64,000 nt of DNA from Flavobacteriaceae bacterium LYZ1037 (GTDB lineage Bacteria; Bacteroidota; Bacteroidia; Flavobacteriales; Flavobacteriaceae), in contig QFWS01000003.1 of assembly GCA_003144015.1 (NCBI GenBank), positions 248,001 to 312,000 on the forward strand, in the 5' to 3' direction. Positions 1-9,022 of this stretch are shown here, piece after piece; position 1 is the first letter of the stretch; each line of letters begins with the position of its first letter. Below the pieces are notes generated by a model. That model searched no databases. It saw only the letters and a list, made by a program, of their open reading frames with translations, and was not told the DNA's origin. A program made the translations under genes and the position numbers.

Positions 1-196
1 CAATACAGTTAAAGTCCCAACAAAAAAACAAGAACTTCCTAAATTCATAAAAAAAGGAGCTAAAGAATTTTCAGAATACTTTGGTCATAAAATAGACGTT
101 AAAGTTTCTAAGAATGGCAAAGGGAATATTAGTATTCCGTTTCATTCCGAAGAAGATTTTAATCGCATTATAAAACTTGTTAAACGTGCCAAATAG
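1..196 (+). CDS. parB: ParB chromosome-partitioning protein, C-terminal end (partial)
   Basis: This is an open frame running in from the left edge (frame at base 2, stop TAG at 194-196) that gives the last 64 residues of a protein. The tail ends in an amphipathic segment of the type FxxIIKLVKRAK, after a lysine-rich stretch and a short beta segment (GKGNISIPF). This matches the C-terminal dimerisation domain of ParB/Spo0J proteins, which load at parS and organise the chromosome origin. The order parB-DUF5683-dapB-lepB is a familiar flavobacterial arrangement and supports the call. The DNA-binding part lies outside the window. The last 20 bases overlap the start of the next gene, which suggests co-translation. 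Confidence 0.8.
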   Translation, partial: NTVKVPTKKQELPKFIKKGAKEFSEYFGHKIDVKVSKNGKGNISIPFHSEEDFNRIIKLVKRAK

Positions 197-788
197 ATTT
201 GTAATCATATCTGTGTTTTTATTAGCATTTTGTTTTTCAGCTTTTGCTCAAGAAGGTGAAAAAGAAAAGAAAAAGAAAAAAAACTCCATCACTCCTACTG
301 AAGAGCTTGTAGTAGAATCTGCCTCTATTATAAAAGAACCCATAGATCCATTATCTCCTGCTCGTGCAGCATTTTATTCTGCTGTTTTACCTGGTTTAGG
401 ACATGCTTACCTTAAAGAATATTGGAAAATCCCAGTTATATATGCCGGACTTGGTGCAGGAATTTATTTCTACGTTAATAATAATAACGAATACAACCGT
501 TATAGAGACGCCTATAAACGTCGACTAGCCGGTTTTGAAGACGATGAGTTTTATGGAACCATTTCGGATGATGGCCTACAAGATGCTCAAAAACAATTTG
601 GTAGAAATCGAGAAATTTCACTTTTAGTAACCATTGGCATTTATGCTCTTAATATTATTTGGGCAAATGTGGATGCGCATTTATTGCAATTCAATGTCGA
701 CGACAACCTGTCTCTAATGCCTCATTATCAATTAAATGAATTTGATAATAAAGGAGATCTAGGATTAACTTTAAACTTCAAATTTTAA
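177..788 (+). CDS. DUF5683 domain secreted/membrane protein
   Basis: A protein of about 203 residues with an N-terminal signal sequence (hydrophobic run at residues 8-23 ending SAFAQ). A charged linker (EKEKKKKK) follows, then the DUF5683 core containing PxRAAFYSAVLPGLGHAYLK and a hydrophobic segment around residues 84-97, with another near 145-160. The function of the family is unknown; the glycine-rich LPGLGH motif is its hallmark. The frame opens at a TTG (177) inside parB, and a GTG at 186 is an alternative. Neither is ATG, so the start is uncertain, but the signal peptide needs one of them. It sits 3 bases before dapB and is probably in one transcript with parB. Confidence 0.8.
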   Translation: MLNVPNRFVIISVFLLAFCFSAFAQEGEKEKKKKKNSITPTEELVVESASIIKEPIDPLSPARAAFYSAVLPGLGHAYLKEYWKIPVIYAGLGAGIYFYVNNNNEYNRYRDAYKRRLAGFEDDEFYGTISDDGLQDAQKQFGRNREISLLVTIGIYALNIIWANVDAHLLQFNVDDNLSLMPHYQLNEFDNKGDLGLTLNFKF

Positions 789-791
789 CTC

Positions 792-1493
792 ATGAAAATA
801 GCTTTACTTGGTTATGGAAAAATGGGTAAAACCATTGAAGACATAGCATTACAACGTGGACATGAAATAGTTATTAAAACCTCAAACGAAGATGGTTACG
901 ATATTTGTCTCGCAGATGTTGCAATAGATTTCAGTGTGCCTAAAGCTGCTTTTTTCAATATCGCTAATTGTCTTAAACATAAAATACCCGTAATATCAGG
1001 AACTACAGGTTGGCTTGATAATTACGAAAAAGCAGTTGCGTTATGTAAAGAAGAAAATGGCGCTTTTCTTTATGCTTCCAATTTTAGCTTGGGTGTTAAT
1101 GTCTTTTTTGAACTAAATAAAAATTTAGCAAAAATGATGAGTCTCTTAAAAGAATATAAGGTATCTATCGAAGAAGTTCACCATACCCAAAAACTAGATG
1201 CACCTAGTGGCACAGCAATTACTTTAGCTGAAGGCATTGTTACGGAACATTCAGAATATTCTAATTGGATTTTAAACGAAACAAAGGAAAAAGCCATCCC
1301 TATTACAGCAAAAAGAATAGATGCTGTTCCAGGTACGCATAGCATAGATTACACAAGTATAACCGATAGCATACAAATAAAACATACAGCCCATAACAGA
1401 CAAGGGTTTGCTCTTGGAGCAGTTATAGCAGCCGAATGGATTCTTGAGAAGAAAGGCGTCTACACCATGAAAGATGTGTTAAATATTGGTTAA
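792..1493 (+). CDS. dapB: 4-hydroxy-tetrahydrodipicolinate reductase
   Basis: Reduces 4-hydroxy-tetrahydrodipicolinate to tetrahydrodipicolinate with NAD(P)H in the diaminopimelate/lysine pathway, in the cytoplasm. At 233 residues it has the family length for this phylum, shorter than the roughly 270 of proteobacteria. The nucleotide-binding loop GYGKMG is at residues 7-12 and the GTTGW motif at 70-74. The catalytic and substrate-binding signature has HH at 130-131, K134 and DAPSGTA at 136-142. It follows the DUF5683 gene by three bases, so it is probably translated from the same mRNA. dapD of the same pathway lies at 43.6 kb. Confidence 0.95.
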   Translation: MKIALLGYGKMGKTIEDIALQRGHEIVIKTSNEDGYDICLADVAIDFSVPKAAFFNIANCLKHKIPVISGTTGWLDNYEKAVALCKEENGAFLYASNFSLGVNVFFELNKNLAKMMSLLKEYKVSIEEVHHTQKLDAPSGTAITLAEGIVTEHSEYSNWILNETKEKAIPITAKRIDAVPGTHSIDYTSITDSIQIKHTAHNRQGFALGAVIAAEWILEKKGVYTMKDVLNIG

Positions 1494-1555
1494 TACTATT
1501 AAATAAAGTAACATTTGTAGGTGTTTAAGCACTTATAAAAACAAAAGATAAAATT

Positions 1556-3133
1556 ATGACATTTACGCAATTGTTTATTTTCTTGTTAGTCATTCAATTG
1601 ATCCATGGATTAGGAACTTGGAAATTATATATTAAAGCTGGCAGACAAGCTTGGGAGGCTTTCATTCCTATTTACAATGCCGTTATTTTAATGAAAATAA
1701 TAAACAGGCCTTGGTGGTGGACTATTTTACTTTTCCTTCCTATTGTCAACCTTATTATGTTTCCTGTTGTTTGGGTTGAAACGGCAAGAAGTTTTGGTAG
1801 AAACTCAACTACAGACACTATTCTGGCAGTAGCCTCTTTAGGGTTTTATAATTATTATCTTAACTATTTTACAGATGTAAAACACTTAGAAGATAGAAGT
1901 TTACATCCTAAAACTGCTGCTGGAGACTGGGTAAGTTCCATTCTATTTGCCATTGTAGCAGCAACTATTGTGCATACGTATTTTATTCAGCCATACACCA
2001 TTCCAACCTCTTCATTAGAAAAATCTTTATTAGTAGGAGATTTTCTTTTTGTAAGCAAATTTCATTATGGAGCTCGTGTACCAATGACCACTATTGCAGC
2101 TCCTATGGTTCATGACACCATTCCTTTTTTAAAGAAAAAATCGTATTTATACGACGATCATTTAGAGAATAAAAATACGGCATTTGTAAATAAGTTGTCT
2201 TTACCTTATATGCGAATTCCTGGTTTTCAGAACATAAAACGTAATGATATTGTGGTATTTAATTGGCCTGTAGACACCATGTTAAATATGCGTTACACAG
2301 ATAGAAACCGATATAAGCCCATCGATAAGAAAACAAATTATGTTAAACGTTGTGTTGGCTTACCTGGAGATTCTTTAGAGATTCGAGATGGGTTTGTTTA
2401 TATAAATGGTAAGCAAAATGAATTACCAGACAGAGCAAAATTACAATTCTCTTATAAGATTGAAACTAAAAGTGGTCCTTTTAATAACGACCAATTAACT
2501 AAAAGATACGACATTACAGATTTACCTCAATACAGTCAGGATTATTCAATAAGCTACTTTCCTGGATTAACAGATGAAACTTTAAATCAGTTTAAAAATC
2601 ACCCAAATGTTAAGAGTGTCGAGCCTCTTAAACGTGAAAAAGGACAACGTGAAGCAAGTGTTTTTCCTCATGATCCTAATTACGATTGGAATAACGACTT
2701 TTTCGGCCCTCTTTATATACCTAAAGCAGGCACTACCATCGACTTAAATTTAAATGTATTACCACTTTATAAACGTGTTATTACTGAATACGAAGACAAC
2801 AAACTTCAAGTAAAAGGAAACCAAATTTATATTAATGATAAATTAGCGACCAATTACACCTTTAAAAAAGATTATTACTGGCTTATGGGAGACAATAGAC
2901 ACAACTCACAAGATGCTAGATCATGGGGATTTGTGCCATTCGACCACGTAGTTGGAAAACCTGTATTTATTTGGATGAGCTGGGATAGATTTGGAAAACC
3001 ACGCTGGGAACGTTTCTTTACAACTGTTCATGGTAGTGGAAAAGCGACATCTTATTTAATTCCGTTTTTAATTTTATTGGCCGCTTGGTTTGGATTTAGT
3101 AAGTGGAGAAAACATAAAAAAACGAATGCTTAA
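1556..3133 (+). CDS. lepB: Signal peptidase I with N-terminal multi-helix domain
   Basis: Membrane serine protease that removes signal peptides from exported proteins. The 525-residue protein begins with a three-helix region (residues 1-100, DUF5684-like), then a membrane anchor near 125-143. The S26 catalytic domain follows, with Ser153 in IPTSSLEKSL and general-base Lys264 in YVKRCVGLPGDS. A large insertion occupies roughly residues 280-430 before the final box E (MGDNRHNSQDARSWGFVP, about 445-465), and a hydrophobic helix closes the C-terminus. Compared with E. coli LepB (324 residues), both the insertion and the N-terminal domain are extra; long forms are usual in flavobacteria. The motif has Leu where most enzymes have Met (SLE instead of SME). 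Confidence 0.93.
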   Translation: MTFTQLFIFLLVIQLIHGLGTWKLYIKAGRQAWEAFIPIYNAVILMKIINRPWWWTILLFLPIVNLIMFPVVWVETARSFGRNSTTDTILAVASLGFYNYYLNYFTDVKHLEDRSLHPKTAAGDWVSSILFAIVAATIVHTYFIQPYTIPTSSLEKSLLVGDFLFVSKFHYGARVPMTTIAAPMVHDTIPFLKKKSYLYDDHLENKNTAFVNKLSLPYMRIPGFQNIKRNDIVVFNWPVDTMLNMRYTDRNRYKPIDKKTNYVKRCVGLPGDSLEIRDGFVYINGKQNELPDRAKLQFSYKIETKSGPFNNDQLTKRYDITDLPQYSQDYSISYFPGLTDETLNQFKNHPNVKSVEPLKREKGQREASVFPHDPNYDWNNDFFGPLYIPKAGTTIDLNLNVLPLYKRVITEYEDNKLQVKGNQIYINDKLATNYTFKKDYYWLMGDNRHNSQDARSWGFVPFDHVVGKPVFIWMSWDRFGKPRWERFFTTVHGSGKATSYLIPFLILLAAWFGFSKWRKHKKTNA

Positions 3134-3210
3134 AATGGTTTTGATGGATAGGTGTTAAGTCGATGAAAATCACTGTTTTAAACACAACTTAACAACAAAC
3201 AACTAAACAT

Positions 3211-3831
3211 ATGAATATTCTTATTCATCCAACATATTTTCCTAACGTGGCACATGTTGCTGCTATGGCTCTTGCTGGTGATGTTGTTTTTGAAATGGAC
3301 GATAATTACCAAAAGCAAACCTACAGAAACAGGACATATATCTATGGTGCCAACGGAAAATTACTCTTAAATATTCCAATTATTCATTCACAAAAAGAAA
3401 GGCAAAAATATCGCGATATTAAAATTTATAATGCTGAAAACTGGCAAACTGTCCATTGGAAATCTCTTGAAGCAGCTTATAGAACGTCTCCATATTTTGA
3501 ATTTTACGAAGACGATCTTTATCCATTATTTACAAAAAAAGCAGACTATCTATTAGATTTTAACCTAAAGTGTATGGACATTGTTTTCGATTGCCTACAA
3601 CTGGATTTAAATATTTCAAAAACAGATACCTATCAAAAAACAGTTGAAGACAAAACGGACTTTCGATATTTGGCAAACGCAAGAAAAGAAGTTTCCTATA
3701 ACTTTGAAAGCTACATACAAGTCTTTGATGACAAGCATGGCTTTATTCCTAATTTAAGTATTTTAGATTTGTTATTTAATGAAGGAACAAACGCCTTAAA
3801 TTATTTAGAAAATCAATTTAAATATTTGTAA
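3211..3831 (+). CDS. WbqC family protein
   Basis: A 206-residue soluble protein that starts MNILIHPTYFPNVAHVAAMA and contains the YRNRTYIYGANG and VHWKSLEAAYRTSPYFEFY segments characteristic of the WbqC-like family (PF08889). Some members are encoded in O-antigen clusters, but the biochemical role is not settled. Here it follows lepB by 77 bases and its stop overlaps the ATG of the next gene by one base, so it is co-translated with the DUF6122 gene. The lepB-WbqC neighbourhood is common in flavobacteria and says little about function. Confidence 0.8.
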   Translation: MNILIHPTYFPNVAHVAAMALAGDVVFEMDDNYQKQTYRNRTYIYGANGKLLLNIPIIHSQKERQKYRDIKIYNAENWQTVHWKSLEAAYRTSPYFEFYEDDLYPLFTKKADYLLDFNLKCMDIVFDCLQLDLNISKTDTYQKTVEDKTDFRYLANARKEVSYNFESYIQVFDDKHGFIPNLSILDLLFNEGTNALNYLENQFKYL

Positions 3832-4148
3832 TGCTGCAAACTATTATACATTATGGCATTCATTTTTTGTTTCCTTTGGCAATAGCACTTTTCTTTTTTA
3901 AAACACATTGGAAAACAGCTTACCTGGTCATGATTTGTGGTATGTTTATAGATTTAGATCATTTACTTGCAGATCCTATATTTGCCCCAAATAGATGTAG
4001 CATCAATTTTCATCCGTTACATAGTTATTATGCTATTGCTATTTATTTCCTATTATTAATTCCAAAGAAAACAAGAATTATTGGGTTAGGATTAGTTATT
4101 CACATTTTAGCTGATACTGTAGATTGTATGTTTATGGAATTAGTTTGA
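3831..4148 (+). CDS. DUF6122 family small membrane protein
   Basis: A 105-residue integral membrane protein with about three to four hydrophobic segments (residues 8-22, 27-47, 65-80, 82-95). It carries a conserved set of acidic and histidine residues (FIDLDHLLADP, FHPLHSYYA, HILADTVDC) that look like a metal- or lipid-phosphate-binding site, as in membrane hydrolases of the YdjM/DUF457 type. That comparison is inference; the family is uncharacterised. The ATG overlaps the WbqC stop (TAATG). Its 3' end overlaps the convergent SMR gene by 9 bases. Confidence 0.7.
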   Translation: MLQTIIHYGIHFLFPLAIALFFFKTHWKTAYLVMICGMFIDLDHLLADPIFAPNRCSINFHPLHSYYAIAIYFLLLIPKKTRIIGLGLVIHILADTVDCMFMELV

Positions 4149-4466
4149 AACAAATTTCAGACCAATAATAGAAGTAATTAGAGTCAATAAAAAGAAGAGT
4201 CTCCAAAAACTAGCTGGTTCTTTAAACACAAAAATTCCAACAAGAACAGTTCCAACGGCTCCAATACCTGTCCAAACAGCATAAGCCGTTCCAATAGGCA
4301 ACTCTTGTGTTACTTTTACCAATAAATACATGCTTATAGCCAAACATATTAAGAACCCAACATACCAAGAAATCATTTCGTTTCCTGTTGTTTCTTTAGC
4401 TTTCCCTAAACATGCAGCAAAAGCCACTTCAAAAATTCCAGCAATAATTAATAAAACCCAATTCAT
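4140..4466 (-). CDS. Small multidrug resistance (SMR) transporter, Gdx/SugE-like
   Basis: A 108-residue four-helix membrane protein from the ATG at 4466; a TTG three codons earlier is less likely. It begins MNWVLLIIAGIFEVAFA, with the essential membrane Glu13 of SMR proteins in the first helix. It also has the family motif YAVWTGIGAVGT near residues 61-72. The AACLGKAK sequence after helix 1 and the overall pattern fit the SugE/Gdx branch, which exports guanidinium, better than EmrE, but this assignment is by motif only. It is convergent with and slightly overlaps the DUF6122 gene, and follows the EEP-family gene by 10 bases in the same direction. Confidence 0.85.
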   Translation of the reverse strand: MNWVLLIIAGIFEVAFAACLGKAKETTGNEMISWYVGFLICLAISMYLLVKVTQELPIGTAYAVWTGIGAVGTVLVGIFVFKEPASFWRLFFLLTLITSIIGLKFVSN

Positions 4467-4476
4467 TTTACACAAT

Positions 4477-5502
4477 TTATGGTTGAAGTTTAAAAGTTGC
4501 TAACGATGGATAATGATCTGAATACTTATTATCAAACGTTTTAAAATCCGTAATTTCAAATGCTTTATCGGCAAAAATAAAATCGATTCTAACAGGAAAA
4601 AATTTAAAATCGTAAGTTCTTCCAAAACCATTTCCAGCTATTTTAAAAGCATCTTTTAAGTTCCCTTTTATTTCTTTATAAACATACGAAAAAGCGGTAT
4701 TATTAAAATCGCCACAAATAATCATTTTATAAGGAGATAGCTCTTTATGTTTTACAAATAATTCGGCTTGAAATTGCTGCATTTTAAAAGTATGCTCAAC
4801 ACGTTTTAAAAGCCTATCGGAATCTTCTTGCTTTAACTTTTCAACATTTGCATCTATACCAAGCGATTGTAAATGTACGTTGTAGATTCTAACAGTGTCT
4901 TGCCCTTTAACAATATCAACAAAAATGGCATTATTAGAGGTCTCCGGAAATTCAACAGAACCAGAATTTATAATGGGATATTGTGAAAAAATAGCCTGTC
5001 CATTCAGCACCTTCTTTCCAGACAGTTTTTCAAATTTGTATTTAAAAAAAGATAAATCAACGTTTTTATGTGGATGATATTCCTGCAGACTTAAAACATC
5101 TGGAGATTTTGATTTGATAAAATCAATCATCTTAGTTTCTACTTCTTTTTCTGGAATCCATTCGTACAAATTAAACAATCTCACATTATAACTCATAATG
5201 GAAAGATCTGAATCATTTGGTGCTTTATCTGAAGATGAAAATTTATACAGCGAGCCTAAAGAAAAATAGCCAATAACTAGAACTAGCAATGAGAGTAATA
5301 GTTGTTTTTTTACCTTAATTAACCAGTAAATAAAAAAGAGAACATTGGTTAAAATTAAAAAAGGAACTCCTAGACTCAAAACGGAAAGTATTGCAAATGT
5401 TTTAGGTGGGAAATAAGGTAATATATAAGATAGCAAAAGCATGGTTGCAACTAAAGCATTAACAACATAAATTATTTTATCAATAAGCTTTAGGTTTTTC
5501 AT
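4477..5502 (-). CDS. Membrane-anchored endonuclease/exonuclease/phosphatase family protein
   Basis: A 341-residue protein with three hydrophobic segments at the N-terminus (about residues 10-30, 35-60, 67-87) and a C-terminal EEP (DNase I-like) domain. The EEP motifs are visible: SYNVRLFN near 105, LSLQEYHPH (metal-binding Glu) near 140, CGDFNN near 263 and SDHYPS near 330. The family hydrolyses phosphodiester or phosphomonoester bonds in nucleic acids, sphingomyelin or phosphoinositides, so the substrate cannot be read from the sequence. The topology places the enzyme domain on one face of the inner membrane. It follows the rhomboid gene by 12 bases and precedes the SMR gene, probably in one transcript. 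Confidence 0.85.
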   Translation of the reverse strand: MKNLKLIDKIIYVVNALVATMLLLSYILPYFPPKTFAILSVLSLGVPFLILTNVLFFIYWLIKVKKQLLLSLLVLVIGYFSLGSLYKFSSSDKAPNDSDLSIMSYNVRLFNLYEWIPEKEVETKMIDFIKSKSPDVLSLQEYHPHKNVDLSFFKYKFEKLSGKKVLNGQAIFSQYPIINSGSVEFPETSNNAIFVDIVKGQDTVRIYNVHLQSLGIDANVEKLKQEDSDRLLKRVEHTFKMQQFQAELFVKHKELSPYKMIICGDFNNTAFSYVYKEIKGNLKDAFKIAGNGFGRTYDFKFFPVRIDFIFADKAFEITDFKTFDNKYSDHYPSLATFKLQP

Positions 5503-5514
5503 AAATACAACTTA

Positions 5515-6384
5515 TTATTTACCTGCTTTAAACAAAAATTCTTTCTCTTCTTTTGTCAAGCTATCATAACCACTTTTGCTAATTTTATCTAAGATGACAT
5601 CAATTTTTTTCTGTTTATTAAACTCTTCGAACTCTTGTTTAGCATAGCCAGCAACCTTGCTAGATTTTCTTTTATGGACTGTTTTTAATGGTGATTTTTT
5701 AGATTTTTTAAACAAACTAACAAACCAATCCATAATTCGTTCAAAGCCTTTGCCTATATCATTTCCTTTCTTTAATTGAACAGCATAGAAATATCCTAAT
5801 AATGCACCTCCTAAGTGGGCAATATTACCTCCAGCATTCAATCCAAATAAACCTAAGAAATCTATAATTACAATAGCTACGCCAAGATACCAAAGTTTTA
5901 GATTAAACATAAAAAACCTGACTTCCATGTTTGGCATATAAGCACATAAAAATATTAGCAAGGCTCTAACAGCAGCCGAAGCACCTACCAACCTACTATC
6001 CCCATCAAAAAAAGAAGGCAATACATTATAACCAAATAAAAACAGTAGTCCTCCAAAAATGGCTCCAAGAAAATAGATATTCAATCCAAGTTTTACAGGA
6101 AATAAATTAGCAAACATGCGTCCAATAAAATAAAGCCAAAGCATGTTAAATAAAATATGCCAAAAATCGTAATGCGTAAATGCATAAGTAATAATGCTCC
6201 AGGGTTTTAATATAAATTCTGTAAGACTACTTGGCAACTCTAACCAGCCTAAACTTCCATTTACATTAAATGACACCTTAATAATTAAACCAATGAAAAA
6301 CACAAGCAGATTAACTGCTATAATTTTTTCGAACACATTTAAATGCTGAAGCTTATCTTGTATGTCTTTATTAAGAGAGGTCAT
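5515..6384 (-). CDS. Rhomboid family intramembrane serine protease (first of a tandem pair)
   Basis: A 289-residue polytopic membrane protein that cleaves transmembrane substrates. From the ATG at 6384 the catalytic serine is Ser136 in the GASA motif (RLVGASAAVRA) and the partner histidine is His190 in AHLGGALLGY. The HYDFWHILFNMLWLY segment near residues 71-85 is the conserved HxxxN region. A soluble, lysine-rich C-terminal tail of about 80 residues (FKKSKKSPLK...) follows the membrane core. Upstream TTG/ATG choices exist; the ATG at 6384 begins 3 bases after the neighbouring rhomboid stop, so the two are translationally coupled. Confidence 0.9.
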   Translation of the reverse strand: MTSLNKDIQDKLQHLNVFEKIIAVNLLVFFIGLIIKVSFNVNGSLGWLELPSSLTEFILKPWSIITYAFTHYDFWHILFNMLWLYFIGRMFANLFPVKLGLNIYFLGAIFGGLLFLFGYNVLPSFFDGDSRLVGASAAVRALLIFLCAYMPNMEVRFFMFNLKLWYLGVAIVIIDFLGLFGLNAGGNIAHLGGALLGYFYAVQLKKGNDIGKGFERIMDWFVSLFKKSKKSPLKTVHKRKSSKVAGYAKQEFEEFNKQKKIDVILDKISKSGYDSLTKEEKEFLFKAGK

Positions 6385-6386
6385 AA

Positions 6387-7148
6387 TTAGTCCCAACGAT
6401 TTTTATTAAACTGTGTTTTTTTCCAATACCACATGATTAGAAACCCTGTTAAAGCACCTCCAATATGTGCTACATAAGCTGTGTTACTTGGACTAAAAAA
6501 CGATTGACCTGTAATTGCTGAAATTAAATCTAAAGCAATAATTCCTGGAATAAAGTATTTTGCTTTTATGGGAACAGGTAAAAAAATCAACATCAATTTC
6601 GATTCAGGGTATAACATTCCAAAAGCAACTAAAACTCCCATGATAGCTCCAGATGCTCCGACCATAGTACTATTAAAGACACCTACAAAATTTTGAAGCT
6701 GGTCTTGGTTTAAAAATTGATTCCAACGCGTGTCGTACACGCTATAACCAGATTTTAAAGTTTCTAAAGTTTGAGCTTGATCGAAACCTGCTCCATTAAG
6801 AATGTCCATTCCAGAAATAAACCTGAAATAATAATAGCCTATCATACATAAAGCTGCACCTAACCCAGATGAGATATAAAAGAATAAGAATTTTTTGGCT
6901 CCAAAACGTTCCTCAACTGCAGTGCCAAACATCCAAAGCGCAAACATGTTAAAGAAAATATGCATAAACCCTCCATGCATAAACATGTGTGTAATTATTT
7001 GCCAAGGCTGAAATGCAGCATTCTTAGGAAAATGTAAGGCAAACCAATCGTAAAACAAGGTACCACCTCCTATTGTAAGTGTACCAATAAACATAATAAC
7101 ATTTATAATAATTAAATGTTTTACGGTATCTGTAATTTTGTTCATCAT
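6387..7148 (-). CDS. Rhomboid family intramembrane serine protease (second of a tandem pair)
   Basis: A 253-residue polytopic protein with the rhomboid signature: HGGFMHIFFNMFALW at residues 58-72, catalytic Ser166 in VGASGAIMG and His228 in AHIGGALTGF. A soluble insertion between helices (about residues 110-158) is larger than in GlpG. The start is MMNK, so either of two adjacent ATGs could be used. It is immediately upstream of the other rhomboid gene and 14 bases downstream of mutL on the same strand. Paired rhomboids next to mutL are seen in other flavobacteria; their substrates are not known. Confidence 0.92.
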   Translation of the reverse strand: MMNKITDTVKHLIIINVIMFIGTLTIGGGTLFYDWFALHFPKNAAFQPWQIITHMFMHGGFMHIFFNMFALWMFGTAVEERFGAKKFLFFYISSGLGAALCMIGYYYFRFISGMDILNGAGFDQAQTLETLKSGYSVYDTRWNQFLNQDQLQNFVGVFNSTMVGASGAIMGVLVAFGMLYPESKLMLIFLPVPIKAKYFIPGIIALDLISAITGQSFFSPSNTAYVAHIGGALTGFLIMWYWKKTQFNKNRWD

Positions 7149-7161
7149 GATAAAAAAATAC

Positions 7162-9015
7162 TTAAATAAATTTTCTCTCTAATTCATCTACACTTAACGT
7201 AATGAAAGTCGTTTTATTTGTTGGAGACATATTTGGTTCTTTACAACCAAATAGACTATTAACTAAATGTTCTTGTTCCATAACAGAAAGTGATTGTCCT
7301 GTTTTTACTGCCAAACTCTTAGCCATTGATTTAGCAAGCAAGTCTGTTGAGCTAAAATTACTGTCAGGAACTTCGTTTTGAATATCGTTTATAAGTTGTT
7401 CTAAAATAACCGAAACCTCGCTCTCAGGAACACTTACCGGAACACCTGAAACCTCTATACCTTCTTTCGAAATCTTTGAAAACTGAAATCCTGTATGCTC
7501 TAAATCTTGTTTAACTTGTTTAATAATTTCTATTTCCTGAGTTGTAAAATGAAGCTGAATAGGAAATAATAATTGCTGACTCATGCTTTCTTTTACAGTA
7601 ATATGCTGCAGGAAATCTTCGTATAACACCCGTTGATGAGCTCGATGTTGATCGATAACCAACATGCCAGATTTAATGGTGCTAATAACATATTTATTTT
7701 GAAGTTGAAAAGTTGTTTGTTTGGTTTCAACTTGAGAATCATCTTTAAAAATAGACCCCGTTTGTTCTTGACTTTCAAACTGAATGCTACTAAAATCCTG
7801 TTGCGTCTGGGTGCCTTTAGATTCTAATCCTACATATAAACTATCCCAATTTGCTGGGGTTTGTTTTTTAAAGGCTGTGGTTTGTCTTCCTGAAAATTGT
7901 TTTTCTTGAAACGGGTTAAAACTTCTGTCAACCTCTATTTTTGGTGTATTCGGACTATTTAAATCTTTATAACTATAAGGTGTATCTAAATTTGCATCTC
8001 TTTCAAAATCTAAAACTGGTGCAATATTAAACTGTCCTAAACTGTGTTTTACTGAAGCTCTTAAAATGGCATAAAGTGTATGCTCGTCATCAAACTTAAT
8101 TTCAGTTTTTGTAGGATGAATATTAATATCAATGGTTTTAGTATCTACCTGTAAATTTAAAAAATAACTGGCATGCGTATTATCTTTTAAAAGTCCATCG
8201 AAAGCAGAAGCTATTGCGTGATTTAAATAGGCACTTTTAATAAATCGATCATTTACAAAAAAGTATTGTTCCCCTCTAGTTTTCTTAGCATATTCAGGTT
8301 TACCAACAAATCCTGAAATTTTAACCACTTCGGTTTCTTCGTTTACTGGTACTAATTTCTCATTGGTTTTGGCACCAAATATATTTACAATGCGTTGTCT
8401 GTAATTACTCTCGGGAAGATTAAATACTTCGCTTCCATTATGATACATCACAAACTGAATGTTTGGATGTGCTAATGCAACTCTATGAAATTCGTCAATA
8501 ATATGGCGTGTTTCTACCTGATTAGACTTTAAAAAATTACGTCTTGCCGGAATATTAAAAAACAAATTTTTAACGGCAATAGAGGTTCCTTTCGGTGTGA
8601 CAATAATGTCTTGCGAAACCACCTGACTGCCTTCAATGACTAATTGGGTACCAACCTCGTCTTGTTCTTGTTTAGTTTTAAGTTCCACATGAGCAATAGC
8701 AGCAATACTTGCTAAGGCTTCACCTCGAAATCCTTTGGTGTGAAGTTGAAATAAATCTTCGGCAGAACGAATCTTTGAAGTAGCATGACGTTCAAAACTC
8801 AAACGTGCATCAGTAACACTCATTCCTAAACCATTATCAATCACCTGAACTAAGGTTTTGCCTGCATCTTTTATAATAAGTTTGATGGTTGTAGCTTTCG
8901 CATCTATAGCATTTTCCATTAATTCTTTAACCACAGAGGCAGGACGTTGAACAACTTCTCCTGCTGCAATTTGGTTTGCTACATGATCTGGTAATAACTG
9001 TATAATATCTGACAT
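7162..9015 (-). CDS. mutL: DNA mismatch repair protein MutL
   Basis: Links mismatch recognition by MutS to strand removal. The 617-residue protein has the N-terminal GHKL ATPase: ELMENAIDA (31-39), DNGLGM (60-65) and GFRGEALASI (95-104). The transducer domain extends to about 330, followed by a low-complexity linker and a C-terminal dimerisation domain (about 435-617). In the C-terminal domain the usual endonuclease motif DQHA-xx-E-xxxx-E reads DQHRAHQRVLYE (455-466), so the first glutamate is Gln. The usual CPHGRPT metal motif is replaced by CKEPNMSPTNK near the end. The nicking activity may therefore be absent or altered (see findings). It is followed by the rhomboid pair on the same strand. 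Confidence 0.95.
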   Translation of the reverse strand: MSDIIQLLPDHVANQIAAGEVVQRPASVVKELMENAIDAKATTIKLIIKDAGKTLVQVIDNGLGMSVTDARLSFERHATSKIRSAEDLFQLHTKGFRGEALASIAAIAHVELKTKQEQDEVGTQLVIEGSQVVSQDIIVTPKGTSIAVKNLFFNIPARRNFLKSNQVETRHIIDEFHRVALAHPNIQFVMYHNGSEVFNLPESNYRQRIVNIFGAKTNEKLVPVNEETEVVKISGFVGKPEYAKKTRGEQYFFVNDRFIKSAYLNHAIASAFDGLLKDNTHASYFLNLQVDTKTIDINIHPTKTEIKFDDEHTLYAILRASVKHSLGQFNIAPVLDFERDANLDTPYSYKDLNSPNTPKIEVDRSFNPFQEKQFSGRQTTAFKKQTPANWDSLYVGLESKGTQTQQDFSSIQFESQEQTGSIFKDDSQVETKQTTFQLQNKYVISTIKSGMLVIDQHRAHQRVLYEDFLQHITVKESMSQQLLFPIQLHFTTQEIEIIKQVKQDLEHTGFQFSKISKEGIEVSGVPVSVPESEVSVILEQLINDIQNEVPDSNFSSTDLLAKSMAKSLAVKTGQSLSVMEQEHLVNSLFGCKEPNMSPTNKTTFITLSVDELERKFI

Positions 9016-9022
9016 GAGCGCT

